Below are positions 1-8,428 of a stretch of 64,000 bases of DNA, piece after piece (position 1 is the stretch's first letter; each line of letters begins with the position of its first letter). Under the pieces are notes generated by a model, which was not told where the DNA came from, searched no databases, and saw only the letters and a program-made list of their open reading frames with translations. The DNA is from Streptomyces fagopyri (GTDB taxonomy: Bacteria > Actinomycetota > Actinomycetes > Streptomycetales > Streptomycetaceae), in NCBI RefSeq assembly GCF_009498275.1, contig NZ_CP045643.1:1860001-1924000 (forward strand). The letters are read 5' to 3'. The position numbers and the translations under genes were made by a program.

Positions 1-259
1 CCGCGAGGGCCACCCCGAAGGCGCCGGCGAGGACCGCCCAGAGAACCGCGCCCGGGCGGGCGCCGGTGGAGCGCACGGTGAAAAGGACGGCCGCGCACGC
101 GCTGAGGGCCACCGCGGTGGGCGGCAGGACCGCCATCCGCAGCAGCTGGGGCCGGAGGTGGGTCTCGGGCTGCGTGGGGGCGGCGCGGGCGACCGGCCGT
201 CCGTGCCGCCCGCCCTCACGGCGGTCTGCGCGGGCGGCCGGTGCGCGAAGGTGAGACAT
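1..259 (-). CDS. N-terminus of membrane sensor protein, probably CvnA-type histidine kinase (partial)
   Basis: Reading the minus strand from an ATG at 259 gives 86 uninterrupted codons to the window edge. After a basic, Pro/Arg-rich cytoplasmic stretch of about 35 residues comes HLRPQLLRMAVLPPTAVALS, continuing as a membrane segment (about residues 39-63), and a second hydrophobic stretch begins near residue 73. This layout (short cytoplasmic tail, LLPP-like first helix) is what the nitrate-sensor-like histidine kinases of streptomycete conservons (CvnA) show. The kinase domain lies outside the window, so the family call is inference from the N-terminus alone. The gene would be transcribed away from the window. 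Confidence 0.5.
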   Translation of the reverse strand, partial: MSHLRAPAARADRREGGRHGRPVARAAPTQPETHLRPQLLRMAVLPPTAVALSACAAVLFTVRSTGARPGAVLWAVLAGAFGVALA

Positions 260-613
260 CTGCGTCCTCGTACTGGGCGTCGGGGGCACTCGGGCTCCCG
301 CGGGTCTGCGCGACTCGGGCGTGCGCCATCGCGGTGCCGGTCGAGAGTGCCGAAAAAACGGCCCTGCGTCGCCCGACGGCAACTGACAGTAGTCGGCAAC
401 GCGACAGGTGCGGTGGGCAGTTGACAAAGTCCCCCGGGCAGCGTCCCGCTCTGGTATGAGGTCTCGCACGGCAGACCGATATCGGCGTCGGACACGTGTT
501 CCCTGCCGACCCCGTTCCGATCAGGGCTGGTCAGAAGTGGTCACGAAAAGACGGCGAGGGCCGGGGAGCTTCGCGCTCCCCGGCCCTCGCCGCAGGTGGT
601 GCTTTCAGGAGAT
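260..613. other. Intergenic region upstream of the sensor gene
   Basis: About 350 bases between two minus-strand genes. The lower half should carry the promoter of the partial sensor gene. A TTGACA-like hexamer on the plus strand lies at 421-426 and its complement reads TTGTCA, but I found no matching -10 at a normal distance. The upper end holds the terminator of the next gene (554-590). No convincing small gene was seen. Confidence 0.4.
554..590 (-). terminator. Rho-independent-type terminator of the metallo-hydrolase gene
   Basis: Perfect 16-bp stem (554-569 with 575-590) around a TTCGC loop, lying 24 bases past the stop codon of the minus-strand hydrolase gene. The sequence beyond it on the minus strand reads CGTCTTTTCG, a short T-run. 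Confidence 0.8.
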
Positions 614-1921
614 TCAGCCCGCCGGCACCGTCTCCGGCTCTCCGGTGCCCTCCGCGGCTCCGCCCCCGGCGTCACCCGGCGTGTCGGAGCCCGCGCCACC
701 GGAAGCCGCGCCACCGGAGGCCGTCGTACCGGGAGCCGGGGCGGCGGCGGTCCTCCCGACCGCGGGCCAGCCACCCTCGGGCGGCACGGCCACACCGCGC
801 CACCAGGGCGCGGACGGGACGGCCTCGGAGGTGGGCTCGAAGGGCTCGCCCGGGTGCGGCAGCGCGATGCGCGCGCCGACCGTGTGCGCGGCCGCTATGG
901 TCCCCTCGCCGGGCTCCACCCACGGGTGCGTCGCCAGGTTGAACGTGGCCCAGTGGATCGGCATCATCACACCGGCGGGCCGGCCGCCCTGGAGGTCCAG
1001 GTGGGCGCGCATGCCCTCCTCGGGCGTCATGTGGATCTCGGGCCAGAACTCGCTGTACGCGCCGATCTGGATCATCGTGGCGTCGAACGGGCCGTGCTCG
1101 GCGCCGATGTCCTTGAAACCCTCGAAATAGCCGGTGTCACCGCTGTGGTAGATCCGGTGCTCGTCGCCCGCCACCGCCCAGGAGGCCCACAGCGTGTGCT
1201 GGGTGTTGCGCAGACCCCGCCCGCAGAAGTGCCGGGCGGGCGTGGCGGTGAGGGAGATGCCGCCGACCTTGGTGGACTCGTTCCAGTCCAGCTCGCGCAG
1301 GCGGTCCGGGGAGACGCCCCAGTGCTCCAGGTGGGCGCCGACACCGAGCGGCACCGCGAACACCGTGTCCGTGTCGGCGAGGGCCTTGATGGTGGGCAGG
1401 TCCAGGTGGTCGTAGTGGTCGTGCGAGATCACGACGACGTCGACCGGGCCCAGCGCGGCCAGCGGCAGGGGCACCGGGTGCAGCCGCTTGGGGCCGGCGA
1501 AGTTGAAGGGAGAACAGCGCTCGCCCCAGACCGGGTCGAACAGCACCCGGTGCCCGTCGATCTCCGCCAGCACGCTGGAGTGTCCCATCCAGGTGAGCCG
1601 CAGCCCGCTCGCCGCGGGCCGGGCGAGGTCGGCGAGCGTCGTGGGGTGCACCGGCACCGTGCCCGCGGGGGCGCGGCGGACGCGCTCCTCCTTGCGGAAG
1701 AAGACCTTCGCGAACTCGATCATGGAGCCGTCGGGGCGGGTCCGGGCGCTGACCGGGTTCTGGAAGACCCCGTCCGCGAAGTTCGGCGATCTGCGGATGC
1801 GCTCCATGCGCTCACCGCCCGGCTCCGCGCCGAAGGCGGCGGGCTGCAGCGCGCGGAGCCCGGAGCTCAACGTACGGAAACCGGTCACGGTACCTCCAAT
1901 GGAGTCGGTCAGGCCTCCCAT
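614..1921 (-). CDS. MBL-fold metallo-hydrolase, NAPE-PLD/RomA-like
   Basis: A 435-residue metallo-beta-lactamase-fold hydrolase. The zinc-site motifs are visible in order: GHSS near 113, HDHYDHLD at 167-174, ARHFCGRG near 229, SGDTGY at 260, IHMTPEEG near 296 and PIHWATFNLA near 331. This set is typical of the N-acyl-phosphatidylethanolamine phospholipase D/RomA branch (UlaG-like), whose bacterial members mostly lack a proven substrate. The last 60 residues are a Pro/Ala/Gly-rich tail unlikely to be part of the fold. The ATG at 1921 is preferred over longer readings because AGAGGGG sits about nine bases upstream and the homologous region begins there. Monocistronic, closed by a hairpin. Confidence 0.85.
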   Translation of the reverse strand: MGGLTDSIGGTVTGFRTLSSGLRALQPAAFGAEPGGERMERIRRSPNFADGVFQNPVSARTRPDGSMIEFAKVFFRKEERVRRAPAGTVPVHPTTLADLARPAASGLRLTWMGHSSVLAEIDGHRVLFDPVWGERCSPFNFAGPKRLHPVPLPLAALGPVDVVVISHDHYDHLDLPTIKALADTDTVFAVPLGVGAHLEHWGVSPDRLRELDWNESTKVGGISLTATPARHFCGRGLRNTQHTLWASWAVAGDEHRIYHSGDTGYFEGFKDIGAEHGPFDATMIQIGAYSEFWPEIHMTPEEGMRAHLDLQGGRPAGVMMPIHWATFNLATHPWVEPGEGTIAAAHTVGARIALPHPGEPFEPTSEAVPSAPWWRGVAVPPEGGWPAVGRTAAAPAPGTTASGGAASGGAGSDTPGDAGGGAAEGTGEPETVPAG

Positions 1922-2835
1922 TATGGTCGGCCCCTCTGACAGCGCCGGGTCGGCGGTGTCACGGCGCGGTGTCCCCGGTACGCACACCGCGAGCACGGAC
2001 GCCCGCCGAGCGCACTGTCGGGCGAACGCGCCAAAGGGGCCCACGGCCCGTATCTCGCAACCCCGCGGGGCCCTCTCTTCTTCCGCGGCGGGGAGCGGAA
2101 TTCCCGGGTACGCGGACACACCCGGCCCGGCACCGGGGACGAACGGCCCCACGCCGTGACGAACCGGTCGGCGACGCTCAGGCCGGCCGCGCGAACATCC
2201 GCGCCATCACCGCGGCCCCGCCCGCGCCCGCCCGCCCCCCTCACCACTGCACCCGCCCCCCTCACCACCGCACCCGCTCCCCGCCGCCCGCCGCCCGCCG
2301 CTGCTCCGTCCAGTGAATGGACACGGCCCGAGCGACCTTCCGGTACTGACTCACTATTCAGTAAAGGGTCCGGTGGAGGCGTGCGCGCCGATCCGTCCGC
2401 GCCGGGAGGAACGGTCGACGCGGACGTACTCGCCGAAGGGGGCCGTTCCCGAGCGGCACCCCGCCCGCCCCGGGTCTGGCCGCACACTGAGTCGGTGCAG
2501 AAGTGGCTGGCGGGTCGCGAGGTGATCGTCACCGTGGGCGCCGAGCCGGCCGGGAGCGATCTCCGGTCGCCGCCGACCGCCCTCGTCGTTCCGCTCGGTC
2601 CGGGCCGGTCCCGACCGTCCCGAACCGACCGAACCGAACCGAACCGACCGTCCCTACTCGGGCCGACCGTCCCGAACCGAACCGACCGTCCCTACTCGGG
2701 CCGGGCGTCCCTACCCGGGCCGGGCGGCCTCCGGACCCCCGCGGACGGCGCGCTCGTCGACGAACCGGCCCGCGCTCCCGCCGGGGTACCGCGTGCCTCC
2801 GGCCCCACCCCGATCGCCGTCCCCGAGGAGAACCC
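1922..2835. other. 900-bp intergenic region, no convincing gene
   Basis: Divergent gap between the metallo-hydrolase and the amino acid dehydrogenase, so it should hold both promoters. Reading frames cross it on both strands but their translations are low-complexity Pro/Arg/Ala, with no recognisable domain and no ribosome site. A less GC-rich patch (2347-2366, TGACTCACTATTCAGTAAAG) stands out. A direct-repeat block lies at 2611-2726. Confidence 0.5.
2611..2726. repeat. Imperfect direct repeats (GAACCGA/GACCGTCC units)
   Basis: A block beginning CCGACCGTCCCGAACCGA and ending in CCGTCCCTACTCGG occurs at 2611-2660 and again, 10-12 bases shorter, at 2663-2702. A third partial copy of CGTCCCTACCCGGGC follows at about 2706. 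Inside each copy the heptamer CGAACCG is itself repeated. It lies 110-220 bases upstream of the dehydrogenase start. Confidence 0.75.
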
Positions 2836-4026
2836 ATGACCGCGCCTTCGACCGCGCCCCTGATCACACTCACCTGGACCGATCACGTCACCGGCCGCCC
2901 GGGCTTCCTCGTGGTCGACCGTCTGGTCCGGGGTGTCTCCAGCGGCGGACTGCGGATGCGTGAGGGCTGCACCCTGGACGAGGTCGCCGGGCTGGCCCGG
3001 GGCATGACGATGAAGGAAGCCCTGCACTACAACCCCGAGGGCCGCTACATCCCGCTGGGCGGCGCGAAGGGCGGTATCGACTGCGATCCGCAGGACCCCG
3101 CGGCGTACGGCCTCCTGGTGCGCTATCTCCGGGCCATGCGCCCGTACATCGAGAACTTCTGGACCACGGGCGAGGATCTCGGGCTCAGCCAGGACCTGGT
3201 CGACCGGGCCGCCACCGAGGCGGGGCTCGTCTCCTCCATCCAGGCCGTGTACCCGCTGCTCGACGACGAGAAGAGCGCGCGGAGCCGTCTCGCGGACGCC
3301 TTCGCGGTCGAGGTGGACGGGATCGGGCTCGACGAACTGGTCGGCGGCTGCGGTGTCGCCGAGTCGGTGCTCGCGGCCCTGGACCGCGCCGGCGTCTCCC
3401 ACCCGGGCACGCGCGTCGCCGTACAGGGCCTGGGCACCATGGGCGGAGCCACGGCGCGGTTCCTGGCGCGCGCCGGTCTCACCGTCGTGGCCGTCGCCGA
3501 CATCAAGGGCACGATCGAGAACCGGGACGGACTCGACGTCGACGCGCTGCTCGCGGCGAGGGACGCCTACGGGACGGTGGACCGCGCGGCGCTGCGCCCG
3601 GCGGACCGCGAACTCCCGGCCGACGCCTGGCTGTCGGCCGACGCGGACGTCCTGGTGCCGGCCGCGGTCTCGTACGCGATCGACACCACGAACCAGGCGC
3701 GGATCACGGCCCGTTGGATCGTGGAGGCGGCCAACATGCCCGTCCTGGCCGAGGCGGAGGACCTGCTCGCCGCGCGCGGTGTCCTGGTACTGCCGGACGT
3801 CGTCGTCAACTCCGGTACGAACGCCTGGTGGTGGTGGACGCTCTTCGGCGACATCGGCGCGGACGCCGATGAGGCGTTCGCCCACACCCGGCGCTCCATG
3901 CGCGGTCTCATCGACCGGATGCTGGCCCGCGCGGAGGCCGACGGGACGACACCGCGGGCCGCCGCGCACGCCATCGTCGCCGACCGGCTGCCGGTGATCG
4001 CGGAACGGTTCGGGTGGTACCGCTGA
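2836..4026 (+). CDS. Glu/Leu/Phe/Val-type amino acid dehydrogenase
   Basis: A 396-residue NAD(P)-dependent amino acid dehydrogenase that would reversibly deaminate an amino acid to its 2-oxo acid. The N-terminal domain carries MTMKEAL (Lys60) and GGAKGGIDCD (Lys78), the substrate and catalytic lysine motifs of the ELFV family. The Rossmann motif GLGTMGGATA is near residue 198, followed by ADIKG. The C-terminal part contains VNSGTNAWWWWTLFGDIG, where a run of tryptophans replaces the usual sequence. ATG at 2836 has GAGGAG eight bases upstream. Substrate cannot be told from sequence; the protein is between glutamate and leucine dehydrogenases in length. Confidence 0.85.
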   Translation: MTAPSTAPLITLTWTDHVTGRPGFLVVDRLVRGVSSGGLRMREGCTLDEVAGLARGMTMKEALHYNPEGRYIPLGGAKGGIDCDPQDPAAYGLLVRYLRAMRPYIENFWTTGEDLGLSQDLVDRAATEAGLVSSIQAVYPLLDDEKSARSRLADAFAVEVDGIGLDELVGGCGVAESVLAALDRAGVSHPGTRVAVQGLGTMGGATARFLARAGLTVVAVADIKGTIENRDGLDVDALLAARDAYGTVDRAALRPADRELPADAWLSADADVLVPAAVSYAIDTTNQARITARWIVEAANMPVLAEAEDLLAARGVLVLPDVVVNSGTNAWWWWTLFGDIGADADEAFAHTRRSMRGLIDRMLARAEADGTTPRAAAHAIVADRLPVIAERFGWYR

Positions 4027-4222
4027 CCCGGAACCGGGCCGCCGCGCCGGACATCGGACCCGCACTCCCGCGCCGGGCATCCACGCCGGGCCACCACCCA
4101 CCCCTCACGCTCCCACCCCCGTCGCCCAAGTCACGTACGTGACGCGGGAGTTCGCGGCGGGCGAGGAGGACTTGCCGTGTCCGGATCGCCCGTCGGTCCG
4201 TCGCCCGACCCGGGCGAGGCAC

Positions 4223-4228
4223 TAGGGT
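4223..4228 (+). promoter_or_regulatory. -10 box TAGGGT for leaderless TetR mRNA
   Basis: TAGGGT ends six bases before the GTG start of the TetR gene and no Shine-Dalgarno sequence is present, so transcription and translation probably start at the same base. No clear -35. Confidence 0.5.
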
Positions 4229-4234
4229 TGCCGC

Positions 4235-4855
4235 GTGGCGAGGGTGCGGTTGAGCGTGGCGGAGCGGCGTCAGGAATTGCTGCGGGCTGCCATCGGGCAG
4301 ATCGAGGCACGGGGTGTGGCGGCGGTACGGATCGCCGACGTCGCCTCGTCGCTCGGGGTGAGCAACGCGTTGGTGCTGTACCACTTCTCCAGCAAGGAGA
4401 AGCTGGTCGCGGCCGCGTTCACCCATGCCGCCGAGGACGACCTCGCCCATCTGCGCAAGCTGCTCGGCCGCCGTACGTCCGCGCTGCGACGGCTGCGCTC
4501 GGCCGTCCGCTGGTACGCGCCGACCGGCCAGGCCAAGGGCTGGCGGCTGTGGATCGAGGGCTGGGGCGCGGCCCTGCGCGAGCCCGCGCTGCGGGAGGTC
4601 ACCCGCGATCTCGACAGCCAGTGGAAGGCCGCGATCACCGAGGTGATCGCCGAGGGAGTGGCCGGCGGCGAGTTCCGGTGCCCGGATCCCGCGGGAGCCG
4701 CGCTGCGGCTGACGGCGCTGCTCGACGGGCTGGCGGTGCAGATGACCGCCTACGCGGCCGCGGTGTCGCGCGCGCGGGCCCAGGAGTGGGTGGACGACGC
4801 GCTCGCGCGCGAGTTGGGACTCGAGCGGGCGGCCCTGACCGCGGCGGTGCGCTGA
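4235..4855 (+). CDS. TetR-family transcriptional regulator
   Basis: 206 residues. The first 50 form a TetR helix-turn-helix: RRQELLRAAIGQIEARG, then IADVASSLGVSNALVLYHF and SSKEKLV. The remainder is an all-helical ligand and dimer domain with several Trp and no recognised ligand motif; it resembles the BetI_C-type C-terminal domain. GTG at 4235 is chosen because a TAGGGT box lies six bases upstream (leaderless). Its target is unknown; it is not divergent from a neighbour, and its stop faces the SGNH hydrolase gene. Confidence 0.85.
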   Translation: MARVRLSVAERRQELLRAAIGQIEARGVAAVRIADVASSLGVSNALVLYHFSSKEKLVAAAFTHAAEDDLAHLRKLLGRRTSALRRLRSAVRWYAPTGQAKGWRLWIEGWGAALREPALREVTRDLDSQWKAAITEVIAEGVAGGEFRCPDPAGAALRLTALLDGLAVQMTAYAAAVSRARAQEWVDDALARELGLERAALTAAVR

Positions 4856-4879
4856 GGCGCGTGCCCCGGCGCACCGCCG
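4842..4879. terminator. Shared hairpin between convergent genes
   Basis: 11-bp perfect stem (4842-4852 with 4869-4879) with a 16-base loop that includes the TetR stop codon. Placed between convergent TetR and SGNH hydrolase genes, so it could stop transcription from either side. No T-run. Confidence 0.45.
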
Positions 4880-4941
4880 CCGTCAGGGCCCGCGTGCGCC
4901 CCGCGGTCCCGCCCGGCGGCCGCCCACCGATGTCCCGCGGC

Positions 4942-5760
4942 TCAGGCGACGGTCCCGATCCGCATCTTGATGTCGTCCGGCGACAGGCTGCCCTTGGCCG
5001 CCACGTGGTCGCCCGAGGACTCCCCGCGCAGCCGCCGTCCGATCCACGGCACGAGATACTCGCGCGCCCAGTGGATGTCGTCCCGGCGCACCTCGAACGT
5101 GCCCCGGGGCGGCAGGGGCGGCCACGGCTGGTCCGGGTCCGCCGGTACGTCGAGGCCGAGGACCTGGCCGGCCCGCAGCGCGACCCGGGTGTGACCCTCC
5201 GGCGACAGGTGCAGCCGGTCGCCGTCCCACGCGCGCCGGTCCTGGACCGTCTTCAGGGACCACAGGTCGAGGACCGGACAGCCGTACCGGTCCGCGATGG
5301 CCCGCACGTGCCCGTTGTACGTGGCGATCTTGCCGCGCAGGTGCTTCAGCACCGGGACGCCACGGGTGTCGAAGCCGGTCGTCACCATGACGGTGCCCAC
5401 GGCGGAGGTGAGGTCGGCGACCGCGCGCTCGAAACGCTCCGCGACCTCGTCGGGGTCGGTGCCGGGACGGATGATGTCGTTGCCGCCCGCACAGAAGGAG
5501 ACCAGGTCCGGGGCGAGTTCCTTGGCCCGCCGGAGCTGGTCGTCGACGACCTGGTCGAGCAGCTTCCCGCGCACGGCGAGGTTGGTGTAGGTGAAGTCGC
5601 CCTCCGGCTGCCGGTCCGCGAGCAGTACCGCGAAACGGTCCGCCCAACCGACGAGGGCTCCTTCGGGGCCGGGGTCGCCGACGCCTTCGGTGAAGCTGTC
5701 CCCCACCGCCACGTACGACCCGATCACCGCTCTGTTGTCACTCTTCGAATCGTCTGCCAC
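4942..5760 (-). CDS. SGNH/GDSL-family hydrolase (esterase/lipase)
   Basis: 272 residues. Block I is VAVGDSFTEGVG with the nucleophile Ser22; Gly is in VRGK near 64; block III is GGND at 92-95; block V DRLHLS supplies Asp181 and His184. These are the catalytic blocks of SGNH hydrolases. No signal peptide, so probably a cytoplasmic esterase of unknown substrate. The C-terminal 60 residues (WPPLPPRG onward, ending KMRIGTVA) extend past the usual domain and are conserved-looking but unassigned. Start is GTG at 5760; an AAGG lies about 16 bases upstream, so the start is slightly uncertain. Confidence 0.85.
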   Translation of the reverse strand: MADDSKSDNRAVIGSYVAVGDSFTEGVGDPGPEGALVGWADRFAVLLADRQPEGDFTYTNLAVRGKLLDQVVDDQLRRAKELAPDLVSFCAGGNDIIRPGTDPDEVAERFERAVADLTSAVGTVMVTTGFDTRGVPVLKHLRGKIATYNGHVRAIADRYGCPVLDLWSLKTVQDRRAWDGDRLHLSPEGHTRVALRAGQVLGLDVPADPDQPWPPLPPRGTFEVRRDDIHWAREYLVPWIGRRLRGESSGDHVAAKGSLSPDDIKMRIGTVA

Positions 5761-5901
5761 GTCGAGCCATGATTCACCTTGGGATGTGAGCTACGCGACC
5801 GTAGGAATGGGTTGACGGGTGGTGATATAAGCCACTCATAAAGAATGGCCGAAATCCGGAATAGGGCTTCCCCAGGCGTGGTTGAACAGCCGACACGCCG
5901 C

Positions 5902-5934
5902 GGGCCGGACCCCTTGCCTCAAGGGGTCCGGCCC
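5902..5934 (-). terminator. Terminator of the LysM-M23 peptidase gene
   Basis: Perfect 14-bp stem (5902-5915 with 5921-5934) and GCCTC loop, 21 bases beyond the stop of the minus-strand peptidase gene. Confidence 0.8.
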
Positions 5935-5954
5935 GTCGGACGCATGGGGGTGTG

Positions 5955-6848
5955 TCAGGCGACGACGACACCGTGCGCGCGCAGGTACGCGACCGGGTCC
6001 AGGTCCGAGCCGTAGTCAGGCGTCGTGCGGATCTCGAAGTGCAGGTGCGGACCGGTGACGTTGCCGGTCGCGCCGGAGAGACCGACCTGCTGCCCCTCGG
6101 TCACGGCCTGCCCCGCGGAGACGGTGAGCGCGGACATGTGGGCGTACTGCGAGTACCGGCCGTCGGCGTGCTGGACGACGACCTGGTTGCCGTACGCGCC
6201 GCCCCAGCCGGCCGAGACGACGGTGCCCGCGGCGACGGACCTGACCGTGGTGCCGGTCGGGACCACGAAGTCCACACCGGTGTGGTAGCCGCTGGACCAC
6301 ATGCTGCCGGGCACCTTGTAGCCGGTGCCGATGGTGGCCCCCTCGACCGGCAGGGTGTACCCCGCGTCGGCGGCCTTGGCCGCGGTCGCCGCGGCGGTCC
6401 TGGTCGCGGAGGCCGCCGCGACGGCGGGCCGCACGGAGGTCGGGGTGGCGGCGGACGCCGACGACGGCGTGGCGCCCTGTCCCCCGATCGTCAGCTTCAG
6501 ACCGGGACGGATCACCGTCGGATCGGCGCCGACGACCGCGCGGTTGTCGGCGTAGAGCTTCTTCCAGCCGCCGCTGACGTGCTGCCGGTCGGCGATCTTC
6601 GCGAGCGTGTCACCGGCCTTCACGACGTAGGTCTTCGGCGCGGCCTTCTCCGCGGCGCCTCCCGCGGACACGGAAACCGTGGTGACCTTCTGCACGACGG
6701 CCGGGACCGCGGCCGCCGGGGCCGCGGCGTGGGCGCAGACGGCCCCCATCAACGGCAGGGCGAGCGCGGCACCACCGGTGCCGGCCACGGCGATCGAACG
6801 GGGCAGACGCAGGAACTTGGGGCGACGGTGTTTACCCTTCGCGGGCAT
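5955..6848 (-). CDS. Secreted LysM-M23 cell-wall endopeptidase
   Basis: 297 residues. A basic N-terminus and hydrophobic segment (about 17-40, ending AHAAAPA) form a signal peptide. A LysM peptidoglycan-binding domain spans about 72-121 (YVVKAGDTLAKIADR). An Ala/Thr-rich linker leads to an M23 zinc endopeptidase domain with HTGVD (His189, Asp193) and PHLHFE (His268, His270). It should cut peptide crosslinks in the wall. It resembles the streptomycete SwlC-type hydrolases that, with RpfA and SwlA, sit behind c-di-AMP riboswitches; such a switch is present here just upstream. ATG at 6848 follows GAGAGGAA. Monocistronic with its own terminator. Confidence 0.92.
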   Translation of the reverse strand: MPAKGKHRRPKFLRLPRSIAVAGTGGAALALPLMGAVCAHAAAPAAAVPAVVQKVTTVSVSAGGAAEKAAPKTYVVKAGDTLAKIADRQHVSGGWKKLYADNRAVVGADPTVIRPGLKLTIGGQGATPSSASAATPTSVRPAVAAASATRTAAATAAKAADAGYTLPVEGATIGTGYKVPGSMWSSGYHTGVDFVVPTGTTVRSVAAGTVVSAGWGGAYGNQVVVQHADGRYSQYAHMSALTVSAGQAVTEGQQVGLSGATGNVTGPHLHFEIRTTPDYGSDLDPVAYLRAHGVVVA

Positions 6849-6858
6849 GGCTCATTTC

Positions 6859-7020
6859 CTCTCCGGCGCCTGCGAGGTGAGCTGTCGGGTGCGGACTGGA
6901 GATGTCCGGCCGCGCGGCGGCGCGGCTGTACCCCTAGCCGTTCCGGAGACCGGAACAGGCGCGATACCTGTGGGTCCCCCGCTCCTGCCGTGTACGGGTG
7001 AGTGCGGATTCCGGGCGGCG
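6859..7020 (-). promoter_or_regulatory. c-di-AMP riboswitch (ydaO/yuaA type)
   Basis: The minus-strand leader contains the hallmark CACGGCAGGAGCGGGGGACC (core GGGGGACCC at 6972-6980), then GGCTAGGGGTACAGCC, and ends with CCGACAGCTCACCTCGCAGG running into the ribosome site. These blocks match what I recall of the ydaO leaders of Streptomyces rpfA and related hydrolase genes. Binding of cyclic di-AMP is known to turn such genes off. Boundaries are approximate; no covariance search was possible. Confidence 0.88.
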
Positions 7021-7052
7021 GCAGGATTGGGCGTCCGTCCGGATTGAGGGCG

Positions 7053-7082
7053 AACGTAGGCGAGGGACGAGCGTGCCGACAA
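7053..7082 (-). promoter_or_regulatory. Probable promoter of the riboswitch-peptidase transcript
   Basis: TTGTCG (7077-7082) and TACGTT (7053-7058) on the minus strand, 18 bases apart, placing the transcript start about 25 bases before the aptamer. Confidence 0.5.
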
Positions 7083-7543
7083 CTGTGCGCGACCCCCCTA
7101 CGTGCCTCTTTCTTGATCGATGTCCTGATTGCCCGTCACCCTCCGTGCGCGGAGGCGCCGCCGGCCCGGCGATCCACGCGGCCGCACGGGCACGCCGGGG
7201 AAGGAGCGTCGCAACACATCGTCACGTGTATGACGCTGCTCACGCACGTCATCCCATGAGGCCATATTCCGGAGCTAGTTCTACCAAATGCACTAAATCG
7301 CACATAACAGTCATCTGTGTCAAAACAGGGCGATCGACCGGTCTGGATCCCAGAGCGGTGCCACGGGCCGCCGGGCGCGCGTGCGCCCTCTGCGTCCCGC
7401 CGCTCCGTCGACCGCGTCCCGGCAGGTGCGGCGGCGCCTGTGGACAACTCATGGCCCCCGGAACCGATGTCGTATCGTCGAGAGGCGATTCCCGTCGGCG
7501 AGCGACGACGAGCGGTGCCGACGGCCCTATGGGAGGAGCCCCC
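7083..7543. other. Divergent regulatory region with an AT-rich patch
   Basis: Gap between the riboswitch promoter and the tyrosine phosphatase gene. A distinctly less GC-rich patch spans about 7259-7332 and holds a consensus TTGACA on the minus strand (7318-7323), though without a good -10. Further promoters for either neighbour may lie here. GGGAGGAG at 7531-7538 is the ribosome site of the phosphatase gene. No small gene recognised. Confidence 0.4.
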
Positions 7544-8341
7544 GTGACGCAGCAGGTCCCGTCGACCGAGCCCGAGCTGGCCGGAGTGCGCAACTTCCGA
7601 GACGTGGGCGGCCTGCCCACCGTGGACGGCCGGCGGGTGCGGTCCGGACGGCTGTTCCGAAGCGGTCACCTCGCGCACGCGACGGCGGAGGACGCCGCGT
7701 TCCTCTCCTCCCTCGGCCTGCACACCATCTTCGACTTCCGCAACGCCTCGGACCAGAAACTGGAGGGCCCTGACGTCGAGCTGCCCGGTGTACGGAACGT
7801 GAACCTTCCGCTCACCGACCCGGCCGACGGCAGCGAGTTCTGGAAGATGGTCCGCGACGGCGAGCTCGACCAGCTCCGTGCCCACCTCGGCGGCGGCCGG
7901 GCGGCGGACCGGATGATCGGTTCGTACCGCTCGATCATCACCGAGCGGACGGCCGAGCACTCCCAGGTGCTGCACGCCCTGGCCGAGGACAGCGTGCCCG
8001 CGCTGATGCACTGCGCCGCGGGCAAGGACCGCGCGGGCCTGTCCATAGCCGTGACGCTGCTCGCCGTGGGCGTCGAGCGCGACGCCATCGTCACCGACTA
8101 CCTGGAGTCGAACGCACGGCACCGCCGCTACAAGGTGCAGCGCAACGGCACCTCCGACGCGGCCCGCTCCCCCGAGGTCATGGAGCTGCTCAGCCCGTTG
8201 TTCGACGCGCGGGCCGAATATCTGACGGCGGCCTTCGAGACGATCGAGGAGACCTGGGGCGGTGTCGACAGCTACCTGGAGCAGGCCCTGCGCCTCACCC
8301 CCGAGCTGCGGGACCGGCTGCGCGACAGGCTCCTCGACTGA
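7544..8341 (+). CDS. Tyrosine protein phosphatase (IphP/DUF-type, CX5R)
   Basis: 265 residues. The N-terminus has the family hallmark GVRNFRDVGGLP (14-25) and the GRLFRSGHL block; the catalytic loop is HCAAGKDRAG with Cys157 and Arg163, the CX5R phosphocysteine signature. It belongs to the tyrosine phosphatase family related to IphP and mycobacterial PtpB, dephosphorylating phosphotyrosine or phosphoinositide substrates. No signal peptide. GTG at 7544 has GGGAGGAG five bases upstream; an ATG at 7529 is in frame but lies inside that ribosome site. The physiological substrate is unknown. Confidence 0.88.
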   Translation: MTQQVPSTEPELAGVRNFRDVGGLPTVDGRRVRSGRLFRSGHLAHATAEDAAFLSSLGLHTIFDFRNASDQKLEGPDVELPGVRNVNLPLTDPADGSEFWKMVRDGELDQLRAHLGGGRAADRMIGSYRSIITERTAEHSQVLHALAEDSVPALMHCAAGKDRAGLSIAVTLLAVGVERDAIVTDYLESNARHRRYKVQRNGTSDAARSPEVMELLSPLFDARAEYLTAAFETIEETWGGVDSYLEQALRLTPELRDRLRDRLLD

Positions 8342-8356
8342 CGTCCACGCACCGCG

Positions 8357-8396
8357 CGGCTGTACGGCTGTACGGCTGTACGGCTGTACGGCTGTA
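8357..8396. repeat. Five tandem copies of an 8-bp unit (CGGCTGTA)
   Basis: Five exact head-to-tail copies lie just after the phosphatase stop and before the convergent small gene. A second, 9-bp repeat (GGTTCTACT) follows at 8416-8436 and overlaps the end of that gene. Confidence 0.9.
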
Positions 8397-8428
8397 CGTA
8401 CGGTCCCAGACCCCCGGTTCTACTGGTT

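Noticed and set aside
421..460. TTGACA at 421 with TATGAG at 455 as a promoter
   Set aside because: Spacing of 28 bases is too long for a sigma-70-type promoter.
1921..2532. 203-codon minus-strand frame in the 900-bp gap
   Set aside because: Gly/Arg repeats, no ribosome site, and it overlaps the metallo-hydrolase leader; not supported as a gene.
7441..7478. TGGACA and TATCGT as promoter of the phosphatase gene
   Set aside because: Spacer of 26 bases is too long.
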